Under the pieces are notes generated by a model. It searched no databases. It saw nothing but the letters and a program-made list of their open reading frames with translations, and was not told where the DNA came from. Positions 6,934-13,591 of a stretch of DNA of 28,785 nucleotides are shown one piece after another. The DNA is from a bacterium. GTDB lineage: Bacteria; Bdellovibrionota; FAC87; UBA2466. Each line of letters begins with the position of its first letter. The stretch's first letter is position 1. Made by a program: the position numbers and the translations under genes. The stretch is from NCBI GenBank assembly GCA_019750655.1, contig JAIEOG010000319.1, forward strand, positions 1-28,785, read 5' to 3'.

Positions 6934-7998
6934 ATGACAGAAAAGCGCGCACCTGAGCCCCTCGACGTGGCCGCTTCTGCACTTCTTAAGCGGCTCAACC
7001 AAGCTGCCCTGGTACCCGCTATTGCTCTGATTGCCGAACTGGAAATCCCCGACCTCTTAGCCGACGGAGAGCAGACAGCCGGCGCGCTCGCCCGCAAGAC
7101 GGGTTCGGATCCCCAGGCCCTTTACCGAATGCTCCGCGCTTTAGCAGCCGACGGGGTATTCGAAGAAAAACCCGGCCGCGTTTTCAAGAACACTGCTCTT
7201 GCCGAGCATCTGCGAAAAAAACACCCGAATTCTTTGCACGGCATTGCCCGCATGGCAGGGGCGTCCTGGAATTGGAATACGTGGGGGCACCTGCCCCATA
7301 GCATCCGCACCGGACAGTCGGCATTTGCGAATCTCCATGGGTGTGGCTTGTTCGAGTTTCTTAAAACATCCCCACCTGCAGCGCGGATCTTCCACGACGC
7401 AATGGGCTCAGGCGCTCGTAGCGCGGCTGCCGACGTGCTTTCCGCTTATGCGTTTGGCGCGCGCCCGCGGCACTTCGTGGATGTCGGTGGCGGAGTTGGA
7501 CACCTGCTCTTCCCACTTCTGGCAACGCACATAGAACACATCGGAACCCTCTTTGATGTCCCGAACGTCGCCCCCGCAGCAGAAGAAGGTATCCGCGCTA
7601 ACGCCCTCGAAACTCGCTGTGCCTTTGTCGGCGGGAACTTTTTCGATCACGTTCCGCCAGGGGCCGACACCTACATTCTGCGCAATATTCTGCACGACTG
7701 GGACGATGAACGCGCTCGGAGGATTCTCGATCGCTGCGCCTCCGCGATGGGCGCGGAAAGTCGATTGATCATTATCGAGCGCGTTTTAGATGTCGGCGGA
7801 CTCGGTGCGCTTCACGACTTACAAATGTTGCTATTGACCTCCGGCGGCAAAGAGCGGACTCTTGCTGAGTTCGAGGAATTACTCGCTGGTGCTGGCCTAA
7901 CCCTCGACGAAACCATATCAACCCCGGCGCAAAGGGTTTTGCTCATCGCCAGAAAATCGCAGAACGGTTTCCATGCAGGATCTTCGACAAGTCCTTAG
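6934..7998 (+). CDS. SAM-dependent O-methyltransferase (Methyltransf_2 family)
   Basis: The 354-residue protein has the two-part structure of plant-type and bacterial secondary-metabolite O-methyltransferases. There is an N-terminal winged-helix dimerisation domain (about 15-95: ALIAELEIPDLLADG ... LYRMLRALAADGVFEE) and a C-terminal Rossmann domain. The SAM-binding motif is FVDVGGGVGH (181-190). The GNFFDHVPPGADTYILRNIL segment leads to HDWDDE (254-259), whose His is normally the catalytic base deprotonating a hydroxyl. Such enzymes methylate phenols or polyketide, carotenoid or amino-acid-derived hydroxyls; the substrate is not evident. The start at ATG 6934 has little ribosome-site support. 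The 3' end overlaps the histidine kinase by 26 bases, implying co-expression. It converges on the YcaO/HDO genes and could modify their product, but this is speculative. Confidence 0.88.
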   Translation: MTEKRAPEPLDVAASALLKRLNQAALVPAIALIAELEIPDLLADGEQTAGALARKTGSDPQALYRMLRALAADGVFEEKPGRVFKNTALAEHLRKKHPNSLHGIARMAGASWNWNTWGHLPHSIRTGQSAFANLHGCGLFEFLKTSPPAARIFHDAMGSGARSAAADVLSAYAFGARPRHFVDVGGGVGHLLFPLLATHIEHIGTLFDVPNVAPAAEEGIRANALETRCAFVGGNFFDHVPPGADTYILRNILHDWDDERARRILDRCASAMGAESRLIIIERVLDVGGLGALHDLQMLLLTSGGKERTLAEFEELLAGAGLTLDETISTPAQRVLLIARKSQNGFHAGSSTSP

Positions 7999-9583
7999 TC
8001 CCATTAGCTGGCTCATTGTCATTCTCGGGTTTCACCCGCTCTTCCTAATTCCATTCGAACCAACTCTTAAAGAATACCTCGTTTTAATGGTGGTAGACTC
8101 CACCGCCCTTTTCTTCGCAATGAAGATTGAACTGGCTGCTTTTTTGCGGAAATACCCACCGCCGGTAGAAAACATTTTCGATTTTGATGGCGAGAAGCTT
8201 TCGCGGCTACCCCTAGATCAACGGCGCAAGTTCTACGAGTACTACACGACATTCCCCTCGCGCCGCGCGGCTTTCACCTTGCCTGCAAGCTTCGTCAAAG
8301 CGCTCCCGGGATTTGCAGTGATTGTTTTCTATTGGCACCATGACCAGAGCTACTTCGCCCAGTTCGTGCAAGTTTTACTGGCGGCTTCGGTACCTTGGTT
8401 CTACGTTTTCGGCGCGTCGTTTATTGAAGCACATGCTTTCGTCTCTCGGAAATTCGCCGAGATGCACGAACGCTACGACTGGACAGAAGTTTTTGCAGGC
8501 GTCCGCCTTCCCGATCACCGCCGGGATTTCCGACAACACGAGAACATTTCCATGATCGCCATCGCAGGCTTTGTGATCGCGGTGCAAAGCATCGTGGTCG
8601 CGGGACATGGGCTCGATGGAGTGGAATGGCTGACACTCAAAATCACGATCATCGGTCTATCGGGCATTTGCTTGATGTCACGCATTTGGTATCTCAACCG
8701 CTCTTTCTTCTTGGGCGGTTTGGAATCCATCTTCGCAAAGCTCGCGGCGTTCGACCCACACCAACCTCAAAGAGCCCTGGCCTTGCACACCGCGCCTTTG
8801 CTCGCGCATTTCGAACTCACTTTCAATACGTTGTTGAGCAAACTGCGGGAGTATGAGCAAGAGCTCTCGCATTGGATCTACTCGGAGGCGGAGAAGAACC
8901 GCTTCAAAGCCATCGGGGAAGTCTCGGGGCTTGTGGTGCACGATATCAGCGCACCCCTGCATGTTATGAATTTCTGCGCCGAGAAACTCAAAACGGATCC
9001 CGCACCAGAAGACCGCGCAAAATACATCCACCGTATGCATGAGAGCCTAGGAATGGCGACGGAGCTGGTCGAATCGCTGCGCTCCTGGCTCAAAAACCCA
9101 AACCGTGGTTCCGCTTCGGCTGTGTATTTCGAAGCCCACACGCACGTGCTGAGGCTTTTAGAGTTGCGCTACTACGAAACCCCGGGCACCCAGATCAACT
9201 ACATCATTGATCCGCAAGTGCAGAACTTGAACATCGCGCTCCCTAAGCCGGACTTAATCCACGTCTTGTTCAATCTCTTTTCGAATAGCATTGAGAACCT
9301 ACTCTCCAACAAGACGCCGCAACCGACATTAGAAGTCGTACTGCACGCCCAAGACGCGGGCCGAGCCACCTTGCATGTCCGCGACAATGGATCGGGCTTG
9401 GATGCCGATCGCTTCGAAGAGCTCACCGGCTTTCAAACTTCCCAGAAAAGCCCCACCCGCGATGGATTAGGTTTGCGGCTCATTCGGCGCTTAGTCGAAC
9501 AGTATGGCGGCACCTTGAAGGTGGAACCCGCGCTCAGCCAAGGGACGTTGTTCCGCCTCGAACTTCCATTGAAGGCTAGCTAA
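7973..9583 (+). CDS. Membrane sensor histidine kinase
   Basis: A 536-residue kinase with several N-terminal hydrophobic helices (about 10-30, 35-52, 105-120, 130-150, 190-205 and 220-235), then a linker and a kinase core. The phospho-acceptor motif is LVVHDISAPLH with His323, a variant of the usual HDxRNPL. The N-box is NLFSNSIENLL, the G1 box DNGSGLD and the G2 box GLGLRLIRRLVEQYGG, so the ATPase domain is intact. No PAS, HAMP or receiver domain is recognisable. The start overlaps the methyltransferase gene by 26 bases and lacks a good ribosome site, so translation is probably coupled. No response regulator follows it. The nearest unpaired regulator is the OmpR-type gene at 11937-12665, across the YcaO/HDO operon. 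Its stop overlaps the converging YcaO stop by 8 bases. Confidence 0.9.
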   Translation: MQDLRQVLSPISWLIVILGFHPLFLIPFEPTLKEYLVLMVVDSTALFFAMKIELAAFLRKYPPPVENIFDFDGEKLSRLPLDQRRKFYEYYTTFPSRRAAFTLPASFVKALPGFAVIVFYWHHDQSYFAQFVQVLLAASVPWFYVFGASFIEAHAFVSRKFAEMHERYDWTEVFAGVRLPDHRRDFRQHENISMIAIAGFVIAVQSIVVAGHGLDGVEWLTLKITIIGLSGICLMSRIWYLNRSFFLGGLESIFAKLAAFDPHQPQRALALHTAPLLAHFELTFNTLLSKLREYEQELSHWIYSEAEKNRFKAIGEVSGLVVHDISAPLHVMNFCAEKLKTDPAPEDRAKYIHRMHESLGMATELVESLRSWLKNPNRGSASAVYFEAHTHVLRLLELRYYETPGTQINYIIDPQVQNLNIALPKPDLIHVLFNLFSNSIENLLSNKTPQPTLEVVLHAQDAGRATLHVRDNGSGLDADRFEELTGFQTSQKSPTRDGLGLRLIRRLVEQYGGTLKVEPALSQGTLFRLELPLKAS

Positions 9584-10481
9584 ACGGGTGGACAGGCCCG
9601 GTCGGCTCCTCAGGTCTCCGGCCGAAGTACAAAGACACAGCCTCTGTACATACCGCCTGTGCAACCACCACATGCCCCTTCAGGCTTTGTGGCGTAATCT
9701 CCCGAAAATGTACCTGCCAGTCAGACCGTTTGCGCTCGCTCCCATGGTACCGCTTGCCCGCTAACCAATCGGTAAGGTGTTGGGTGTTCGGAGGGTAAAG
9801 ATAGTAGGCCTGGTGGTAGTCGGGCGTCGGCGAGAAACTCGGCTCTTCCAACAAGGCCTGTTCCTCCGACAGAAAGCCGTAACCCTGGAGACATTCTCGC
9901 TCGGCAGCATGGAGAGCCGCCGCGAGATGGCCGCGCGCGGCTGTGCCGTAGATGCGGCAGCGGCCTTCTCGGCGTGGCCAGCCAAAAATCCCGACAGTAA
10001 CCGCCTCTTCGCTGAGGCTAGAAAATGCATAAGCCTCAAATGCGTACTCGGATTCGAGCTCTCGGAAAACCCCGCTCGCCACCCAGTCCAACCGCTGGGG
10101 CAGCGTTTCGCCCCTCCACGATCGTAAAAGCCTATCGCGCTCGACCAATTCGTAAAGCGCCGCCTGAGTGGCCCGCGCGTGAGAGCCCCCTAGCGCAACC
10201 CCATTGGACTTCGAAAGCGCCCAGCTGCCTTGCACGGGCGTGGAAGGCTGCTCGAGAATGCTGATCCGTTCGAGAAGTTCGAAGTAGGCTCGCTCCATGG
10301 CCCGCCCTTCTAAGCAGGCGGCACTCCCGTGGGTTGCGAGCCGATCCCCCTGGTGGGCCACCAAACCCGCAAGCTGCAGAACATAAGGGCCACGCTGGAG
10401 GGACCGTTCAAGCACCTCTCCTAAGGCCCAGCCTTCTGGAAGCGGAACCTCTTCGCGTAACGCCTGAAGCTCAGAACTCAT
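9576..10481 (-). CDS. Compact YcaO-family ATP-dependent peptide-modifying enzyme
   Basis: YcaO proteins activate backbone amides of peptides with ATP, making azolines, thioamides or amidines. From ATG 10481 the protein has 301 residues, short for the family (about 400 or more). Both ATP-site helices are visible: LEGRAMERAYFELLERIS (57-74) and GGSHARATQAALYELVERDR (98-117), each with the E-x-x-ER signature. A further AAERECLQGYG helix follows near 192. The C-terminus is FGRRPEEPTGPVHPFS, resembling the Pro-rich tail of azoline-forming YcaOs. Longer starts upstream (to 10607) would lie inside the HDO gene, so 10481 is preferred; it overlaps the HDO stop by 11 bases. No separate E1-like/ocin-ThiF partner is present. 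Substrate is inferred to be the 10-residue peptide encoded upstream. Confidence 0.83.
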   Translation of the reverse strand: MSSELQALREEVPLPEGWALGEVLERSLQRGPYVLQLAGLVAHQGDRLATHGSAACLEGRAMERAYFELLERISILEQPSTPVQGSWALSKSNGVALGGSHARATQAALYELVERDRLLRSWRGETLPQRLDWVASGVFRELESEYAFEAYAFSSLSEEAVTVGIFGWPRREGRCRIYGTAARGHLAAALHAAERECLQGYGFLSEEQALLEEPSFSPTPDYHQAYYLYPPNTQHLTDWLAGKRYHGSERKRSDWQVHFREITPQSLKGHVVVAQAVCTEAVSLYFGRRPEEPTGPVHPFS

Positions 10482-11130
10482 CGACCTTGCCCACTTCCTC
10501 AAAAAAGCGCTCATAGAGGTGCATCGCCATTTCGAGAGAACTGAGCATTTTCTCAACGGCACAATGGCCTGCCAGCCGATCGAGATCGTGGAGGAGTTCG
10601 GCCGCATGTTCTTTGTCCAACTCCGAGTGGTTTTTCACAACCGTCACGAAGTTTGTAGGCAGATTGCAGGCTTTTTCCAAATCCCGCAGCCATTCGGGCG
10701 ATGCCACTACAGTCAGGTACTCCGCCAAGAATATGTAAGCGAGGTAGAGGGACGGATCTTCCTTGATCAGCGCAAAAACGTAATTCTCCAGGGCTAGGAC
10801 GTAAAACGAGACGCGCCGCTGATCGCGGACATCAAACTTTTCTACTAAGCGTTCCACATCGCGAGCCGCCCAGAGGTCGTGATCGACTTCCTCGTGGATC
10901 TTGGAGGCGAAATAGGCAGCGAGTTCGGGCTCATTGCGCCTTAAGGCTTCTGCCTGCGCCGACTTTAAATGGTGCGGCGTTTTGGCAATCATGTAGTGCA
11001 CGTTATTGAGGTAATGAAAAAGATTGCGCGGCTTGAGCGATCCATTGCGCGTGTTTACGAAAAAAGGCGACTGCTGCGCCTGCAGACTCGCCCACTTGGC
11101 GACTTTCACTTGTAGTAATTGCGATATCAT
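10471..11130 (-). CDS. Heme-oxygenase-like diiron oxidase/oxygenase (HDO)
   Basis: A 219-residue all-helical protein of the TenA/PqqC/CADD superfamily. From ATG 11130 the putative iron ligands are E81 and H84 (in HEEVDHDLW), E138 (LAEYLT) and H168, D172, H175 (NHSELDKEH). As I recall the characterised member UndA, this reproduces its E-x2-H, E, H-x3-D-x2-H ligand pattern and spacing closely, so a dinuclear iron site is expected. HDOs use O2 to cleave, hydroxylate or rearrange amino-acid- or fatty-acid-like substrates. Start 11130 is chosen for GGGAG six bases upstream; the longer reading to 11169 would run into the preceding hairpin. It lies between the 10-codon ORF and YcaO, and overlaps YcaO by 11 bases, so both probably act on one substrate. 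Confidence 0.85.
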   Translation of the reverse strand: MISQLLQVKVAKWASLQAQQSPFFVNTRNGSLKPRNLFHYLNNVHYMIAKTPHHLKSAQAEALRRNEPELAAYFASKIHEEVDHDLWAARDVERLVEKFDVRDQRRVSFYVLALENYVFALIKEDPSLYLAYIFLAEYLTVVASPEWLRDLEKACNLPTNFVTVVKNHSELDKEHAAELLHDLDRLAGHCAVEKMLSSLEMAMHLYERFFEEVGKVDEF

Positions 11131-11153
11131 AGGCTTCTCCCAAGAAATCCAGC

Positions 11154-11183
11154 GCCGGCCCTCTGGCACACCAGAGAACCGGC
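11154..11183 (-). promoter_or_regulatory. Strong 13-bp RNA hairpin between the 10-codon ORF and the HDO gene
   Basis: On the minus strand GCCGGTTCTCTGG (11183-11171), loop TGTG, CCAGAGGGCCGGC (11166-11154) forms a continuous 13-bp stem with two G-U pairs. It begins 10 bases after the TAA of the small ORF and ends 23 bases before the HDO ATG. No proper T-run follows, so it looks less like a full terminator and more like a partial terminator or RNase/stability element. Such elements let a short precursor gene be expressed above its enzymes. Confidence 0.65.
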
Positions 11184-11193
11184 TTTTCCAGCA

Positions 11194-11226
11194 TTAGATG
11201 CAATACTGCGCGAATTTCTTCATCAT
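11194..11226 (-). CDS. Ten-residue peptide MMKKFAQYCI, candidate precursor
   Basis: This short reading frame encodes MMKKFAQYCI. Its case rests on context. The sequence AAAGGAGG, essentially the full anti-16S complement, sits five bases before the ATG and is the best ribosome site I noticed in the window. It begins 12 bases after the GNAT stop, and a strong hairpin follows its TAA. Next come HDO and YcaO genes, both enzyme types known from ribosomal-peptide pathways. Lys-Lys at the start and Tyr-Cys-Ile at the end give it an obvious leader-like and modifiable part: Cys is the standard YcaO azoline/thioamide site, Tyr a plausible oxidation site. It could instead be a translational-attenuation leader, but it has no run of one amino acid. 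No family is recognised; expression is unproven. Confidence 0.5.
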   Translation of the reverse strand: MMKKFAQYCI

Positions 11227-11238
11227 GGGGGCCTCCTT

Positions 11239-11856
11239 TCAATGCTGCAGCTGGGGTTTGGTCCCCCAACAAAACTGTTTCAAAAACGCTTCGAGACTCC
11301 GCTGCGTTAGAAATTTCGTGAGACACACATTGGCTCCCCAGCGCTCGGAAAGCTCATAGCCCGTTACGGTGAATCCGAGCTTGGTCAAGATATGGATATT
11401 GGCGAGATTCGCCGGCGAGACATGGGCCTGCGCACGCTCCATCCCCCGCGCCGCGAGCGCCTCCAAAAAGCGAGCGAAAAACTCTTGGAAGTGCCCCTGC
11501 CCTTGGTGTGAGGGCAGAAAGGAAACATGGCGCAGATAGTAAGTGCTCCAATCGAGCGCATTGCCGACGTACACCCCTACCGTGCGGCCCTCGTCGTGGA
11601 AACGGAAGAGATCCGCGTGGCGGCTGTAGAATCCCTCCTTCTCCGCCCAAGATTCCGGCAGGGGCGAAAAACCGCCCTCCGCGATTGAAGCGGCGTAGAT
11701 TTCTTTGAAATGGCGCTGGAAAAACTCTCGGACCGTAGCGATAGATGTCTCTTCGGCTTGAATGCCCCCGCTTAAGCGGCAGGGGAAAAAAGGAGCCCAC
11801 GTGCCGGGATCGGAGTGGGTTGGGTTCTCTCTCATCTCTGAAATCGAGTGAGTCAT
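11239..11856 (-). CDS. GNAT-family N-acetyltransferase
   Basis: A 205-residue protein. The acetyl-CoA site (motif A) is visible as HVSFLPSHQGQGHFQEFFAR, with the Q/G-x-x-G-x-G/A loop as HQGQGH near 122. Motif B follows as SPANLANIHILTKLGFTVTG. Upstream are RTVGVYVGNALDW and STYYLRHVSF strands typical of the GNAT core. The N-terminal 35 residues are extra. The ATG at 11856 is preceded by AGGGGG, but that sequence is the descending arm of a stem (11861-11895), so initiation may be controlled. The gene leads the operon with the 10-codon ORF, HDO and YcaO. It may acetylate the product for tailoring or self-protection, as the GNAT part of MccE does for processed microcin C; that comparison is functional analogy only. 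Confidence 0.82.
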   Translation of the reverse strand: MTHSISEMRENPTHSDPGTWAPFFPCRLSGGIQAEETSIATVREFFQRHFKEIYAASIAEGGFSPLPESWAEKEGFYSRHADLFRFHDEGRTVGVYVGNALDWSTYYLRHVSFLPSHQGQGHFQEFFARFLEALAARGMERAQAHVSPANLANIHILTKLGFTVTGYELSERWGANVCLTKFLTQRSLEAFLKQFCWGTKPQLQH

Positions 11857-11860
11857 ACGG

Positions 11861-11895
11861 CCCCCTAGTCCCGAGAACTAAACAACGCTAGGGGG
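11861..11895 (-). promoter_or_regulatory. Hairpin that would mask the GNAT ribosome-binding site
   Basis: On the minus strand CCCCCTAG (11895-11888) can pair with CTAGGGGG (11868-11861) across a 19-base loop. The downstream arm contains the purine-rich AGGGGG that is the only ribosome site for the GNAT ATG at 11856, four bases further on. Pairing would hide it, suggesting translational control of the first gene of the operon. The stem is seen directly; regulation is inferred. Confidence 0.45.
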
Positions 11896-11936
11896 GCAAG
11901 TTCGAGTTAAGTCCCCTTTTTTTCGGTTAGGAATTA

Positions 11937-12665
11937 TTAACCGACGCAAGACTGGAGGCGGTAGCTACCACTCGGAAGAAACGCGATTTCGAGTCCGAGC
12001 TCGGAAATCTTTTTGCGCAAGGAAGAAAGGTGGACGTCGAGCGTCTTGGAATCCACCGCGACATCGTTCCAAACGCGTTTCAAGATTTCGTCCCGGCTCA
12101 CTTGGTACCCGGGGGAGGCATGGAAAATCGAAAGGATCTGGAATTCCTTTGCCGTGAGCCGATTCTTCTTCCCATGGGCAATCACATTCAAGGCAATGCT
12201 ATCGAGCTGGAAGAGCGGCTCGGGCGCCGCTTCACCGGCGAGCAACCTTTCGAGCTTCACAATCAACTCCCCCTTCCCAATGGGCTTTGTCAGAAAATCC
12301 CGAGCGCCAAGCTCAAAGCAGCTCCGCAGGGTATCTAGGTCGTCGACTGAGGAGAGAACAACAAAGGGAATTCCCGCTATCCGGGCCGCGCTATGGGGGC
12401 CTTTTAGAAATTGCAGGAAGGATTCTCCCGGGAGGCGCAGATCCGCTAAAAGCAGGTCGGGCCGGGGGCGAGTCTCTAAGGCGCTACAGAACTCCTCTAC
12501 CGACTGGAGGAATGTCAGGCTGTACCGTAAGGCGAGGACCTCTTCGTACACAAAGCGTACGCCGGGGTCGTCTTCGATAATCCAGATGGATTTGGAAGTA
12601 TGTCCGTTCACGCGCCCGCCTGAGGAAAAGGTTGGGCGCAAACTACTCCGCGCCAGGGTCTTCAT
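11937..12665 (-). CDS. OmpR/PhoB-type response regulator
   Basis: This two-domain DNA-binding regulator has 243 residues. The receiver domain has the acidic pair IIEDD (29-33), phospho-acceptor Asp75 (LLLADLRLPG), the signalling Ser (VLSSVDD, about 105) and Lys127 (LTKP). The C-terminal winged helix has LTAKEFQILSIFHASPG, then SRDEILKRVWNDV and the recognition helix region SKTLDVHLSSLRKKI, ending YRLQS. The ATG at 12665 is the most upstream ATG; a GTG near codon 19 with AGGCGGGC before it would trim a non-conserved N-terminal tail and is a real alternative. It has no adjacent kinase. The kinase at 7973-9583 is the nearest orphan. Its stop lies 80 bases upstream of the GNAT start, on the same strand, so it may head or control the small-peptide operon. 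Confidence 0.9.
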   Translation of the reverse strand: MKTLARSSLRPTFSSGGRVNGHTSKSIWIIEDDPGVRFVYEEVLALRYSLTFLQSVEEFCSALETRPRPDLLLADLRLPGESFLQFLKGPHSAARIAGIPFVVLSSVDDLDTLRSCFELGARDFLTKPIGKGELIVKLERLLAGEAAPEPLFQLDSIALNVIAHGKKNRLTAKEFQILSIFHASPGYQVSRDEILKRVWNDVAVDSKTLDVHLSSLRKKISELGLEIAFLPSGSYRLQSCVG

Positions 12666-12711
12666 CAAGCCCGGCGCGGTTAAGACTTTTTAAGCAGAAT
12701 CAGACGACGGA

Positions 12712-13479
12712 TTAGTGCTTCACAGCGGCTTTAGCCGGAGTCGCTTTCACAGCAGTACCGGGCTTAGCCGTCGAATGAGCCGACGTCGGGGTGCGGTTGC
12801 CCGTCGGAGGTGTGATACCCGGCTTCTGGCCAGGGACCGGAAGGGTTCCCGCTGCACGCACTGCCGGCGGAGGCGCCGTCACGGGGCGTTCCGTCACAAC
12901 GGCCACCAAGGTTTCGCCCTTGTCGCCCTTTTGGTTATAAAGGGAAACTTTATTGCCCCGGCTATTCCATTGCGTATAGACCAAGCCCCCTTTGGAGCAG
13001 CTTAAGCCATACTGAGAGTGGACCATCGGAGACAATTCTTTGCAATTCGCTGGGCCACTCGTTTCGGGAGTTCCCAAAATCGTGCTAGCCCGTGTCCCGT
13101 AACCTTCTACGAGTTTTTCCTGCTCGCCCATGAAAGCTTCGACGCGGGCAACGACACCAAACTTGGTCGTCACTTCAATTTGTTTAAAGAGAGGGCTAAC
13201 AGCAGCGCACTTGTACGTTTGCTCATCGCCCTTCGCGTGGCCAGGCTCGCACTTTTTAAAGGCGGGCAAAGTTTTCAGACGCTCTTCCTTCAAGCCGAGT
13301 GGGAATTGCACGATGAACATGGGTTGCGCCGTCGGGCGCTTCCCCAAGCCGCGTGTCAGCGACCCTTTCAGCTTTGGAGAGAAGTAAAACCCAGCGGCCA
13401 CACCGACAATCGCGACGAAAGCTGCTGCTGCCAAAGTTAGTTTTGCAAAACCAGACTGGTTCAAGGCTTTGATTTTCAT
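12712..13479 (-). CDS. Membrane-anchored protein with Pro/Ala/Thr-rich tail, unknown function
   Basis: I do not recognise this 255-residue protein. An N-terminal basic segment and one hydrophobic helix (LTLAAAAFVAIVGVAAGFYF) form an uncleaved anchor or signal. The central domain (50-185) contains five Cys residues (KKCEPGH, YKCAAV, NCKELS, LSCSKG), probably periplasmic with disulfides. The last 60 residues are low-complexity Pro/Ala/Thr/Lys (VPGQKPGITPPTGNRTP, KATPAKAAVKH), typical of a wall- or membrane-spanning tether. The stop is 46 bases before the response regulator, on the same strand, so they may be co-transcribed. The ATG at 13479 has a weak ribosome site, and a small hairpin (13490-13509) lies in the leader. 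Confidence 0.72.
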   Translation of the reverse strand: MKIKALNQSGFAKLTLAAAAFVAIVGVAAGFYFSPKLKGSLTRGLGKRPTAQPMFIVQFPLGLKEERLKTLPAFKKCEPGHAKGDEQTYKCAAVSPLFKQIEVTTKFGVVARVEAFMGEQEKLVEGYGTRASTILGTPETSGPANCKELSPMVHSQYGLSCSKGGLVYTQWNSRGNKVSLYNQKGDKGETLVAVVTERPVTAPPPAVRAAGTLPVPGQKPGITPPTGNRTPTSAHSTAKPGTAVKATPAKAAVKH

Positions 13480-13489
13480 ACTGCACTCA

Positions 13490-13509
13490 TCGGCTCTGCC
13501 TGAAGCCGA
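13490..13509 (-). promoter_or_regulatory. Short leader inverted repeat upstream of the anchored protein gene
   Basis: TCGGCT and AGCCGA are exact 6-bp complements with an 8-base loop, ten bases before the ATG at 13479. It is small and could be chance, or a leader hairpin affecting translation. No other signal supports a function. Confidence 0.25.
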
Positions 13510-13553
13510 CTTTAGATCTTCAAATAACTCGGTGCGTTGCAGAATCTGAAGAC

Positions 13554-13582
13554 TTGCTTTCCCGCGTCAGGAAAAATACTCT
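13554..13582 (+). promoter_or_regulatory. Possible promoter of tRNA-Leu
   Basis: TTGCTT (13554-13559) and TACTCT (13577-13582) are separated by 17 bases and end 9 bases before the tRNA. The -35 shares four of six bases with the sigma-70 consensus and the -10 is mediocre, so this is a plausible but unproven promoter. Confidence 0.35.
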
Positions 13583-13591
13583 GTCGCCTTC

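Noticed and set aside
10482..10607. N-terminal extension of the YcaO frame
   Set aside because: The extra 42 residues lie wholly inside the HDO gene in another frame, are not YcaO-like, and a plausible ATG exists at 10481.
11154..11183. Reading the hairpin as a full intrinsic terminator
   Set aside because: The stem is strong but no run of Ts follows; HDO and YcaO downstream have no other obvious promoter.
11003..11326. 107-codon minus-strand frame spanning the GNAT end, the 10-codon ORF and the HDO start
   Set aside because: It overlaps three better-supported frames and has no ribosome site at its start. The 10-codon ORF with its strong site is the better reading of the gap.
12013..12693. 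226-codon + strand open frame opposite the response regulator
   Set aside because: It is the antisense shadow of a regulator with all receiver and winged-helix motifs; it is Ser/Arg/Lys-rich and featureless.
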